A stretch of DNA of 64,000 bases, taken from contig CAMNDE010000002.1 of NCBI GenBank assembly GCA_946534895.1, forward strand, positions 1 to 64,000. Reading direction: 5' to 3'. Position 1 is the first letter of the stretch; the number at the start of each line of letters is the position of its first letter. The stretch is from UBA2943 sp946534895 (GTDB lineage Bacteria > Bacillota > Clostridia > Christensenellales > Aristaeellaceae). Positions 42,996-50,436 of this stretch are shown piece after piece. The notes under the pieces were generated by a model. That model had not been told where the DNA came from. It saw only the letters and a list, made by a program, of their open reading frames with translations, and searched no databases. The position numbers were made by a program, and so were the translations under genes.

Positions 42996-43022
42996 TTCAC
43001 GGCTTCCGGAAAATGCTTTTCG

Positions 43023-43055
43023 CCGGGATCCCGTTACGGGATCCCGGTTTTTTTT
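43023..43055 (+). terminator. msmX terminator
   Basis: Perfect 11-bp stem (43023-43033 with 43037-43047), 3-base loop, then eight T residues. Confidence 0.9.
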
Positions 43056-43197
43056 GTGTGCGGATCCATATAGTTCAGGGAAGATGACTGGCATGAGAGC
43101 AGGAAACTCCATGGCCCACAGGAAGGAATGACATCATTCTGCTTTGCCTGAGCGCAGATGTTTTACAGTTTGTACATGATTCAGAAACAATGAAGCA

Positions 43198-43226
43198 TTT
43201 CCACATGTAAAGAGATGTGGTATACT
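43198..43226 (+). promoter_or_regulatory. Promoter of the PucR-protease unit, with palindrome
   Basis: TATACT (43221-43226) and weak -35 TTTCCA (43198-43203) are 17 bases apart. The inverted repeat CCACAT-N8-ATGTGG (43201-43220) fills the spacer and ends at the -10. The layout copies that of the msmX promoter, but the repeat sequence differs. Confidence 0.55.
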
Positions 43227-43264
43227 TCAACCTGCCTATAAGTCTTGCCGAAAGGAGAAACAGC

Positions 43265-44290
43265 ATGAATCGCCGCTCGGACATTATTCAGCGTGATCTG
43301 GAAAGGCTGAAAACAGGCGTGGATATACGCCGGGAAGATGAAATTCCGGCAGAATGGAACATAACGTCTGCGGAACTGTCCCGGATTTCTTCGGCTGATG
43401 TTTTAGAAATCAGCGGAAGAAAGTATCTGCGGGCAAAGGGTACCGGGCGTATATTCAGCTGCGACGCATCACTGCCGGGGGGAGAATCACTGCTGCGCAT
43501 GACCGCGCTGATCCTTTCAAATGCAGGGGCAGGGGCGGAGCGGATTGAAGATATATGCAAGGGCATTCTGGAAGGCGAATACGGGGATGCTGAAGCGGGA
43601 CAGGCATTGAAAAAGCACGGTGTTTCGCTGAATGTTCCCAAACAGGTTCTGGTCATGAAGCTTATGGTCCCTGCCGGAACGGCCTGTGATCAGCTTGAGG
43701 AGCTGATTCCGCTTCAGGATGGGGATGTGCTGATAGACGTCAGCAAATATGAAGCAGTTCTGGTCCGTACCGCTCAGGAAGACGAAGAAGAGCTGCTTCA
43801 GTATGCGGAAGCGCTTCAGGATACGGTTATGACAGAAACAGGTCTGAACATGGACATGGGTATCGGAATGCGGGTATCCGGGATTCTGGATGTGAGAAAG
43901 AGCTATCAGCAGGCGCTTGAAGCATTGGAACTGGGAAGCCGGTTCACGAAAAAGCATGGTGTGTTTGCGTATCGGAATCTGTCATTTGAAAGGTTCCTGG
44001 CCACCATTCCGAGGAAAACGGCTGAATCTTACCTTTCAGAAATGCTCAGCACCGGCAGCGAAAAGGTTCTGAGTGATGAGATGCTGGAAACCGTGGAAGT
44101 TTTTTTCAGAAAAGACCTGAATCTTTCAGATACTTCCCGACAGCTTATCATGCACCGGAATACCTTGGTGTATCGTCTGGACAAAATCCAGAAGGCAACG
44201 GGTCTGGATTTGAGGCATTTTCAGGATGCGGTACAGTTTAAAGTACTCATGGAGCTGAGAAAGCTTCTGGAGATAAACAGGACAGAGTGA
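43265..44290 (+). CDS. PucR/CdaR-type helix-turn-helix regulator
   Basis: Transcription regulator of 341 residues. The C-terminal 60 residues are the PucR-type HTH (VEVFFRKDLNLSDTSRQLIM, then HRNTLVYRLDKI), which is diagnostic. The middle region (about 130-240) resembles the GGDEF-like CdaR sensor fold, with no cyclic-di-GMP catalytic motif. AAAGGAG precedes the ATG. It follows the msmX terminator and leads a unit with two S41 protease-family genes, 10 bases upstream of the first. A palindrome in its own promoter could be its binding site. The ligand is unknown; sugar or carboxylate sensing would fit the msmX neighbour. Confidence 0.88.
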   Translation: MNRRSDIIQRDLERLKTGVDIRREDEIPAEWNITSAELSRISSADVLEISGRKYLRAKGTGRIFSCDASLPGGESLLRMTALILSNAGAGAERIEDICKGILEGEYGDAEAGQALKKHGVSLNVPKQVLVMKLMVPAGTACDQLEELIPLQDGDVLIDVSKYEAVLVRTAQEDEEELLQYAEALQDTVMTETGLNMDMGIGMRVSGILDVRKSYQQALEALELGSRFTKKHGVFAYRNLSFERFLATIPRKTAESYLSEMLSTGSEKVLSDEMLETVEVFFRKDLNLSDTSRQLIMHRNTLVYRLDKIQKATGLDLRHFQDAVQFKVLMELRKLLEINRTE

Positions 44291-44300
44291 GGTGGAAGGC

Positions 44301-45512
44301 ATGGGATTCCTGACCAAGATTCTTGCATTGCTGGCATCATTGTTTGTGGCCGGGTCTGTGACCACAAAAGAAACGTTTACGAATACGGAACTGCCCACAG
44401 ACTGGGAGCATGTGGCTTCTGACGTGGAAACAGTGGCGCTGCCGGAAGATCTTCTGAAGGATCTTCAGAAAGGCGATGTGCTTCTCGAGGCCAAGAACGC
44501 CATCATGACCTATTTCTACAAGGAAGTGGAAGAGGACACGCTGATCAGCGGAGCGAATGCCGGCGTTGTCAGCATGACGAACGATATCGCAAACGTATAT
44601 TACATGTCTGATGCGGCGGAACAGCTCCGGAACTGGCCGGAGGATACTGCCTTTACAGGAGCATGGCTCGGACGTTCCCGTGACAGCAACTGGTGCATTG
44701 TCACCCGGGTGGAAGCCGGTTCCTCCGCGGAAAAGGCAGGCATTCAGGTGGGGGATATCATTTATTCTGTGGATGATCAGGTGGTGAGTGCCAGCACGCT
44801 CGGGCTGGCCCAGCTGTTTATGAATGGGAAAACGGGCAGCACCATCAAGGTGACGCTTTACCGGGATTATGAAGAAATGGAAGCGGAGCTGACATGTGAC
44901 ACGACAGCGACCGTATGCAGCGCTGCCATGCTTTCTGAGAAGATTGCGTATCTGGAAATCATCAGCCTTGATGAGAGCGAAGCGATAGAAAAGGCAGTGG
45001 CTTTCCTTGCGGAAAGCAATCCGGAAGTGATGATTGTTGACCTGCGCGGAGCGATCGGCAATGACATGGACGTGACTGCGAAAGTGGCTGGCGCACTGCT
45101 TGGCAATGTGGAAATCGCCAAATGCCAGGGCAAGCAGGGTGAGCCGGAAGTGGTAAAGGCTGAGGGCTCCGGGCTGGATATCGGTTATGTCGTGCTTGTG
45201 GACCAGTATACATCCGATGGCGCCGAGATTCTTGCCCAGGCGCTGAGAGAAGCCAAAAAGGCCCCACTCGTGGGAGAAACGACCTTCGGCAATACGCCCA
45301 AGCTGACCTGGTATGACCTGAACGATGATCTGATGTGCCTTGCCACTGCGCGCTATCTCAGCGCGGAGGGTGTGGAGATCCACATGAACGGTCTTGAAGT
45401 GGACACTGAAGTTGAACGCAGTGCAGACGATGACGCAGCGGATGAGGACAGTCAGCTGAATGCTGCATTGGAACTGGCTGAAAAGATGACGGGAGAGGAG
45501 GAAGACTCATGA
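44301..45512 (+). CDS. S41 peptidase homologue lacking catalytic residues (pseudo-protease)
   Basis: A 403-residue exported or membrane-anchored protein (hydrophobic segment 5-20). A PDZ domain is at about 132-198 (AGIQVGDIIYSVDDQ) and an S41 fold at 210-375 (AYLEIISL, VMIVDLRG, YVVLVDQYTSDGAEIL). Lined up with the next gene, the nucleophile Ser is Asp306, the general-base Lys exactly 25 residues later is Asn331, and the Gln at +4 is Leu335. It should be inactive as a serine protease but able to bind peptides. GAGGTGG precedes the ATG. It overlaps the active protease gene by 4 bases. Confidence 0.85.
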   Translation: MGFLTKILALLASLFVAGSVTTKETFTNTELPTDWEHVASDVETVALPEDLLKDLQKGDVLLEAKNAIMTYFYKEVEEDTLISGANAGVVSMTNDIANVYYMSDAAEQLRNWPEDTAFTGAWLGRSRDSNWCIVTRVEAGSSAEKAGIQVGDIIYSVDDQVVSASTLGLAQLFMNGKTGSTIKVTLYRDYEEMEAELTCDTTATVCSAAMLSEKIAYLEIISLDESEAIEKAVAFLAESNPEVMIVDLRGAIGNDMDVTAKVAGALLGNVEIAKCQGKQGEPEVVKAEGSGLDIGYVVLVDQYTSDGAEILAQALREAKKAPLVGETTFGNTPKLTWYDLNDDLMCLATARYLSAEGVEIHMNGLEVDTEVERSADDDAADEDSQLNAALELAEKMTGEEEDS

Positions 45513-46723
45513 AATCCATGACTTTGTGGCTGACAATGATTCTTCTGGTATGCTGCCCTGTCTGTCAGGGAATGGCAGAATCCCCCGAGGATGCAGTGGA
45601 AACGGATGTTACGCCGATGGTGAGCCTTCCATCCTTCATGGTGGAGGAATACAGATCGATTGCGGATACGCTGGATCTGGTCAGTCTGGTGCAGGAAGGA
45701 TACTTTGGTGAAGTGGCTGAGGAAGATCTTCTGGAAGGCGCTGTGGCCGGCATGCTGGCAAGCCTGGGAGACCCGTATACCTTCTACTATACACCCGAAG
45801 CCTATGCCGAAATATGGGAAGAAGATGAAGGAGAATACGCCGGTATCGGCATTCTGATTTCGGCAAACTATCAGTCCCAGATCTGTACCTGTATCCGCAC
45901 GTTTACAGGCAGTCCCGCAGAGGCGGCCGGAGTCCGGCGCGGAGATATACTCTACATGGTCGAAGACATGAAGGTCAATGCTGACAACCTCACTGAAGCG
46001 GTGGACATCATGCGCGGAACCCCGGGAACAGATGTGCATGTGACATTCCTCCGGGACGGGGAGGAGATCCATACAACGATTACACGCGCGATCATCAATG
46101 TCACCCGGGTTGAATGGGGTGTGCTGGAGAACAATATCGGGTATATCTGCCTGTATGAATTTGCAGGAGACTGTGCGGAGAAGTTCCAGCAGGCGGTCGA
46201 CGAACTGACAGCCCAAAATGTTCAGGGCATCATCATTGATCTCAGAGACAATCCGGGCGGTTGGGTGGATGCTGCTCAGTCCATGGCAGACATCTTCCTG
46301 GACGAGGGCCTGATCTTTTACAGCCAGTATAAGGACGGATATCAGGAACGCGCGTATTCCAAGGATGGAAAGGTGGATCTGCCATTGGTCATCCTTGTGA
46401 ATGAGAACAGTGCCAGTTCTTCTGAAATTCTGACCGGTGCGCTGCAGGACCGGGCGAATGCGACCGTGGTCGGCGTACAGAGCTATGGCAAGGGAATCAT
46501 TCAGGCTGTGATGCCGCTTGGCACGGAAGGTGCCGGCATGCAGATCACCTTTGCGCAGTATTTTACGCCCAATGGAAATGCTGTGCATGGTATCGGCATT
46601 ACACCGGACATCACGGTTGAACTGGATGAGAATGATGACGGCATTTATGAGTTCGGCGATCTTGCGGATCCGCAGCTTCACTGCGCTGTGGAGACGATGC
46701 AGAAAAAGATTGCGGCGCAGTAA
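45509..46723 (+). CDS. S41 family carboxy-terminal processing protease (CtpA/CtpB-like)
   Basis: Exported PDZ serine protease of 404 residues that trims protein C-termini outside the membrane. Signal peptide 1-23 (LWLTMILLVCCPVC, cleavage near GMA-ES), PDZ at about 105-185 (PAEAAGVRRGDILYMVEDMK), protease core 205-395. The Ser/Lys dyad is S303 (NENSAS) and K328 (SYGK), 25 apart, with Q332 at +4 as in CtpB. IIIDLRDNPGG is intact. Its ATG overlaps the stop of the inactive homologue. Its target is unknown; in Bacillus the CtpB relative cleaves sporulation signalling proteins. Confidence 0.93.
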   Translation: MKSMTLWLTMILLVCCPVCQGMAESPEDAVETDVTPMVSLPSFMVEEYRSIADTLDLVSLVQEGYFGEVAEEDLLEGAVAGMLASLGDPYTFYYTPEAYAEIWEEDEGEYAGIGILISANYQSQICTCIRTFTGSPAEAAGVRRGDILYMVEDMKVNADNLTEAVDIMRGTPGTDVHVTFLRDGEEIHTTITRAIINVTRVEWGVLENNIGYICLYEFAGDCAEKFQQAVDELTAQNVQGIIIDLRDNPGGWVDAAQSMADIFLDEGLIFYSQYKDGYQERAYSKDGKVDLPLVILVNENSASSSEILTGALQDRANATVVGVQSYGKGIIQAVMPLGTEGAGMQITFAQYFTPNGNAVHGIGITPDITVELDENDDGIYEFGDLADPQLHCAVETMQKKIAAQ

Positions 46724-46766
46724 GAAAATCGCGGAAAGAGTGATGCACACTCTTTCCGCGATTTTC
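46724..46766. terminator. Bidirectional terminator after ctpA-like gene
   Basis: Perfect 19-bp inverted repeat (46724-46742 with 46748-46766), loop of 5 bases, A/T-rich outer ends. It starts at the base after the protease stop and also serves the converging DUF1292 gene. Confidence 0.88.
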
Positions 46767-46797
46767 CATACTCAGACACGATGATGCAGACGGATGA

Positions 46798-47076
46798 TCA
46801 CCGGGCATCCTCGAACTCGTAGTCTTCAGAACAGGCTTCAAAATAATAGAACACCGTTTCGGATTCGGATTCGTCCTCCACATAGGTGAGGAACTCTTCG
46901 CCATCTTCTTCCTCAACCCGGAACACAAGAAGTGCTTCTTCATCCTCGCTGTCCTGAAGAAGAACATAGGTGATATCATTCATGATCACGCGGCCCACTG
47001 CCTGAAGATCCACGCTGTCGCCATCGTCGAGGGGGAGCGTATAGATGGAGTGGTCTTCAAGAATCTGATTTGGCAT
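46798..47076 (-). CDS. DUF1292 protein (YrzB-like)
   Basis: Small acidic cytosolic protein of 92 residues with no known activity. It has the DUF1292 pattern: a beta strand opening (HSIYTLPLDDGD), then DITYVLLQDSEDEEALLVFR and a Glu/Asp-rich close (YFEACSEDYEFEDAR). GGAGG lies before the ATG at 47076. DUF1292 genes are common in Bacillota, often near yrrK/yqgF; here it is alone and convergent with the protease gene, divergent from rplS. Confidence 0.85.
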   Translation of the reverse strand: MPNQILEDHSIYTLPLDDGDSVDLQAVGRVIMNDITYVLLQDSEDEEALLVFRVEEEDGEEFLTYVEDESESETVFYYFEACSEDYEFEDAR

Positions 47077-47205
47077 GGCTTCAACCTCCCAATTCACATT
47101 GTGCACATGATAGCGATATGGATAGAGGTTGTCAAACGGATGCGCTGTATTTCGGGAAAACAGAGCCGCGTACCCGGAAGGAATGAATTTTTTCTTTGGA
47201 ATCCC

Positions 47206-47234
47206 TTGCAGAGCATACCGCGTTGTGATAAAAT
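47206..47234 (+). promoter_or_regulatory. rplS promoter
   Basis: TTGCAG (47206-47211), 17 bases, TAAAAT (47229-47234). The start codon is about 90 bases further, leaving a leader long enough to fold. Confidence 0.82.
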
Positions 47235-47240
47235 CGCGTT

Positions 47241-47327
47241 TGTGACAACGGGCGGTCCGCTGTTCGGAACGTGCACATTGTGCAGAAGCCGAATACGAAC
47301 GTCTATGAAGGAAGGAGGATCCGAAAG
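47241..47327 (+). promoter_or_regulatory. Possible structured leader of rplS
   Basis: The leader holds an outer GTTCG/CGAAC pairing (47261-47265 with 47296-47300) around an inner TGCAC/GTGCA stem, ending shortly before GGAGGA. L19 leaders with autoregulatory structure are known in Bacillota. I cannot match a specific family by eye, so this is only a candidate. Confidence 0.3.
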
Positions 47328-47678
47328 ATGAGCGAAATTATCCGTTCTATTGAAGCAAAGCAGCTTCGGAACGATCGTCCTCAGTTCAACGTTGGCGATA
47401 CTGTCAACGTGTGGGTCAAGGTCGTGGAAGGTTCCCATGAGCGTCTTCAGGCGTTCGCCGGTACCGTGATCGCCAAGCGCAATGGCAGTGTTCGTGAAAC
47501 GTTCACTGTGCGCCGCGTTTCTTATGGCATTGGTGTGGAGCGTACTTTCCCGCTGCATTCCCCTCGTGTGGACCACATTGAAGTACTGCGCAAAGGCAAG
47601 GTTCGCCGTGCCAAGCTGTACTATCTGCGTGATCTTCAGGGCAAGGCCGCGAAGATCAAAGAGATCAAGCGCGTGTAA
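47328..47678 (+). CDS. rplS: 50S ribosomal protein L19
   Basis: Ribosomal protein at the 30S-50S interface. The 116 residues carry the family blocks FNVGDTVNVWVKVVEG, RLQAFAGTVIAKR, and FTVRRVSYGIGVERTFPLHS. GAAGGAGG is well placed for the ATG at 47328; the frame is open upstream but within the leader. Unlike many Bacillota it is not next to trmD or rimM. A terminator follows. Confidence 0.98.
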   Translation: MSEIIRSIEAKQLRNDRPQFNVGDTVNVWVKVVEGSHERLQAFAGTVIAKRNGSVRETFTVRRVSYGIGVERTFPLHSPRVDHIEVLRKGKVRRAKLYYLRDLQGKAAKIKEIKRV

Positions 47679-47709
47679 TTGCACACAGAGGAACTGGACA
47701 GGTTCAGAT

Positions 47710-47737
47710 AAAGCCATCCGATTGCGGATGGCTTTTT
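47710..47737 (+). terminator. rplS terminator
   Basis: AAAGCCATCCG (47710-47720) pairs with CGGATGGCTTT (47725-47735), 4-base loop, followed by TT. Confidence 0.88.
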
Positions 47738-47755
47738 CTGCGGATGCGCGCGCGT

Positions 47756-47784
47756 TTGACATTTACTGGATGCTGTAATAGAAT
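47756..47784 (+). promoter_or_regulatory. Promoter of the phosphoribosyltransferase gene
   Basis: Perfect TTGACA (47756-47761), 17 bases, TAGAAT (47779-47784). The likely transcription start is near 47791. Confidence 0.8.
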
Positions 47785-47835
47785 TTCGGTGACACGCAAG
47801 TGCTGAAGAATAATGAAACGGTGGTTGATTTGACA

Positions 47836-48390
47836 ATGACTTATCCCATGACAGTTGCAGGTTTGAAAAGGGAACTGCCGTTGTGCAGAGTAAATGACGA
47901 TCTTTATATCGGTGCGTTTGTGATTTTTGGCGATTGTGAACTGACAATCGCCTGCGCAAAGGAACTGCTGAAAAGAGCGCCCGAATACGATTATCTGATT
48001 ACCGCGGAGTCCAAGGGAATTCCGCTGGCTTACGAGATGGCAAAACAGCATGGAGACAAGAAATGGATGCTTGCGCGCAAAGGCGTAAAGATCTATATGC
48101 AGAATGTGTTCGAGACGGAAGTGCATTCCATCACTACTGCAAATGTGCAGAAACTGTATCTGGACGGCGCAGATGCTGCCCTGCTGAAGGGAAAGCGGAT
48201 ACTGATTGTTGACGATGTCATTTCCACGGGTGAGTCACTGCACGCACTGGAAACCCTGGTGAATGCTGCGGGTGGCAATATTGTGGGCAGAATGGCAATT
48301 CTCGCTGAAGGTGACGCGCAGAAGCGCGAAGACCTGATCTACCTTGAAAAGCTCCCGATATTCAATGCAAAGGGAGAAGTCATTGGCTGA
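47836..48390 (+). CDS. Purine phosphoribosyltransferase family protein (adenine PRT-like)
   Basis: Type I phosphoribosyltransferase of 184 residues, probably salvaging a purine base with PRPP. The PRPP motif ILIVDDVISTGES is clear; YDYLITAESKGIPLAYEMA is the hood/loop region of adenine and xanthine PRTs. The frame opens at a GTG at 47800 only about ten bases after the predicted transcription start, so the ATG at 47836 with GGTGG upstream is preferred; the start is uncertain. It converges on the nucleoside-type ABC transporter, which suits salvage. Adenine versus xanthine use is not settled. Confidence 0.87.
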   Translation: MTYPMTVAGLKRELPLCRVNDDLYIGAFVIFGDCELTIACAKELLKRAPEYDYLITAESKGIPLAYEMAKQHGDKKWMLARKGVKIYMQNVFETEVHSITTANVQKLYLDGADAALLKGKRILIVDDVISTGESLHALETLVNAAGGNIVGRMAILAEGDAQKREDLIYLEKLPIFNAKGEVIG

Positions 48391-48431
48391 CTCCGAAAGG
48401 GAAGCGTTCCGACTATTCCAAGAGCTATAAG

Positions 48432-48460
48432 AAAAGCAGCGATCGACGATCGCTGCTTTT
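48432..48460. terminator. Bidirectional terminator between PRT and ABC permease genes
   Basis: AAAAGCAGCGAT (48432-48443) pairs with ATCGCTGCTTTT (48449-48460), A-rich and T-rich at the ends. It lies three bases from the permease stop and 41 from the other stop. Confidence 0.85.
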
Positions 48461-48463
48461 TGG

Positions 48464-49366
48464 TTATTTCCCAGCATTCCTGAGCTTCTGCTGATTCCTC
48501 AAAGCCAGGAAAACCATCATCAGGATGGTGCCTATGTAGGGGAAGGTGGCAGTAAGCGTGGGATTGATGATTCCCTGCATTCTCTGGCCGGCCGCATCGA
48601 TGAAACCGAACAGCAGCGTGGCCAGGTAAACCAGCAGAGGATTGGAACGGCCGAAAATGACGCATGCAACGGCTACATAGCCTTTGGAGGCGGACATGTT
48701 TTCTGTAAAGGTGGACAGATAACCGAGGGAAAGATAGGCACCTGCCATGGAACAGAAAAGCCCGCAGAGCAGTGAGGCAAGGTACTTCATGCGTTCAGGG
48801 CTGCGTCCGGCACTGCGCAGGGATTCCGGATGCTCGCCGGAGGCATGAAGCCAGAAGCCCTGGGGTGTGCGGTACAGGAAAACCCAGCAGACAATGACCA
48901 GCACCAGGGCGAGGATGACCATCAGAGAAATAATCACGGGCGTGGATCCCACCATGCCCAGGTTCAGACTGGGCAGTTTGACCACGCGTCCTGTCTGCGG
49001 ATGGAAGGATCCGCTCTGTCCGGGAATGGAGCGGAGCATAAACGTGGTCAATGCCTGGGCAAAGATGTTCAGTGCCACACCGATGATAAATTCATCACTG
49101 TGGAAGCGTATGACGAACAATCCATAGAACAGGCCGACAAGAGCACCGGACACAAGGCCGAAAACCAGCCCCATGATCCAGGAATCACACAGCCAGGATC
49201 CCATGACCGCCGCGAAGGCACCGATGGTGATCATGCCGTCGATACCGATGCACATCATTCCTGCCTGATCGGTCATAAGGCAGCCCAGTGCGGCCAGGAT
49301 GACGATGGTTGAGGTGTTCACCGTGTTCAGGAGGGTGCCGAGATTGAATACTGTGCCCCAATTCAT
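48464..49366 (-). CDS. BMP-type (nucleoside/purine) ABC transporter permease 2
   Basis: One of two unlike permeases of a nucleoside-type importer (NupQ/YufQ relative). The 300 residues have about eight membrane helices and the family block GCLMTDQAGMMCIGIDGMITIG near the N-terminus, close to the branched-chain/RbsC permease fold. Its ATG overlaps the upstream permease stop (ATGA). Third gene of the ATPase-permease-permease unit, which ends at a bidirectional terminator. Confidence 0.92.
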   Translation of the reverse strand: MNWGTVFNLGTLLNTVNTSTIVILAALGCLMTDQAGMMCIGIDGMITIGAFAAVMGSWLCDSWIMGLVFGLVSGALVGLFYGLFVIRFHSDEFIIGVALNIFAQALTTFMLRSIPGQSGSFHPQTGRVVKLPSLNLGMVGSTPVIISLMVILALVLVIVCWVFLYRTPQGFWLHASGEHPESLRSAGRSPERMKYLASLLCGLFCSMAGAYLSLGYLSTFTENMSASKGYVAVACVIFGRSNPLLVYLATLLFGFIDAAGQRMQGIINPTLTATFPYIGTILMMVFLALRNQQKLRNAGK

Positions 49367-50436
49367 GCTTTCACACCCCCTGACGTTCCGGCTGCAGCTG
49401 CACGGCTTGCACGGCGCTTTGCCAGATTGGCAAGTATGCCTTCCTGTGCGGCCATGAAGAAAATAATGATGGACTGAATAATCAGGATCAGTTCACTGGA
49501 AATGCCGGTCTGGGACTGCATGGTGATACCGCCGACTTTCAGAATACCGAACAGCAGGCTCATGAGAATGGTGCCGAGAGGACGATACTGCATGATCATG
49601 GCCACCAGCATTCCATCAAAGTAGAACTCGTTGGAGAAGTCGGGCTTGAAACGGGTCTGGAGACCGAAGCACTCGAACATGCCGAGCATGCCGCACATGG
49701 CACCGGAAATGAGCATGCCGAGGATGCCCAGCGTGGACGCATTGAGTCCGGCAAAGCGGGCAAACCTTTCATTCTGTCCAGTGAGTTTCATCTGGAAACC
49801 GACAGTGGTGCGGCTCATCAGGTACCAGACAAGAAGCGTGATGACAGCAATATAGAAAATGCTTTCTGTAAGATTGGAACCGCGGATGAGCTTTGAGAAC
49901 TGGAAGGTCTTATCCAGAGAGATCGTTCCCTGGGAAACGCCCTTTTCCGCTGTTTTCAGAGGACCGTTGGCCATGTAGGTGCAGAAGAAAATGGCGATGG
50001 AATTCATCAGGATGGTGGTGATGACTTCACTGATGCCCATTTTGATCTTCAGAATGGCCGGGATATAGGCGTAGAAGGCGCCGGCCGCGATTGCGATCAG
50101 AAGGCAGAGCGGGATGGCCAGCCATGGAGACTGACCGGTAAGGAGGGCACCAAGCCAGCATGAGGCAAGAGCGCCGAGGTACATCTGGCCTTCACCGCCG
50201 ACATTGAAGATGCCGCCCTGGCTGGCCACTGCGGTGGCAATGCCTGTAATGCACAGCTGGGCGAATTTGTACAGCGTGTTACCGATGGCGCGCTGATTTC
50301 CGAAGGCACCGGTGAACATGGCCTGATAGCCTTCAATAGGATTGTGGCCGCTGATCAGCATGATCACTGCGCCGACAAGAAGGGCCAGAAAGATGCTGAC
50401 AGCCAGGCTCAGGAGATACTGCTTGCGCTGTTTCAT
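49363..50436 (-). CDS. BMP-type (nucleoside/purine) ABC transporter permease 1
   Basis: The larger permease (NupP/YufP relative), 357 residues with about ten helices. Diagnostic parts are the N-terminal HNPIEGYQAMFTGAFGN and SQGGIFNVGGEGQMYLGAL. The C-terminus is Ala-rich and basic (KRRASRAAAAG). AAAGGAG lies before the ATG, which overlaps the ATPase stop. Both permeases together form the membrane channel. Confidence 0.93.
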   Translation of the reverse strand: MKQRKQYLLSLAVSIFLALLVGAVIMLISGHNPIEGYQAMFTGAFGNQRAIGNTLYKFAQLCITGIATAVASQGGIFNVGGEGQMYLGALASCWLGALLTGQSPWLAIPLCLLIAIAAGAFYAYIPAILKIKMGISEVITTILMNSIAIFFCTYMANGPLKTAEKGVSQGTISLDKTFQFSKLIRGSNLTESIFYIAVITLLVWYLMSRTTVGFQMKLTGQNERFARFAGLNASTLGILGMLISGAMCGMLGMFECFGLQTRFKPDFSNEFYFDGMLVAMIMQYRPLGTILMSLLFGILKVGGITMQSQTGISSELILIIQSIIIFFMAAQEGILANLAKRRASRAAAAGTSGGVKA

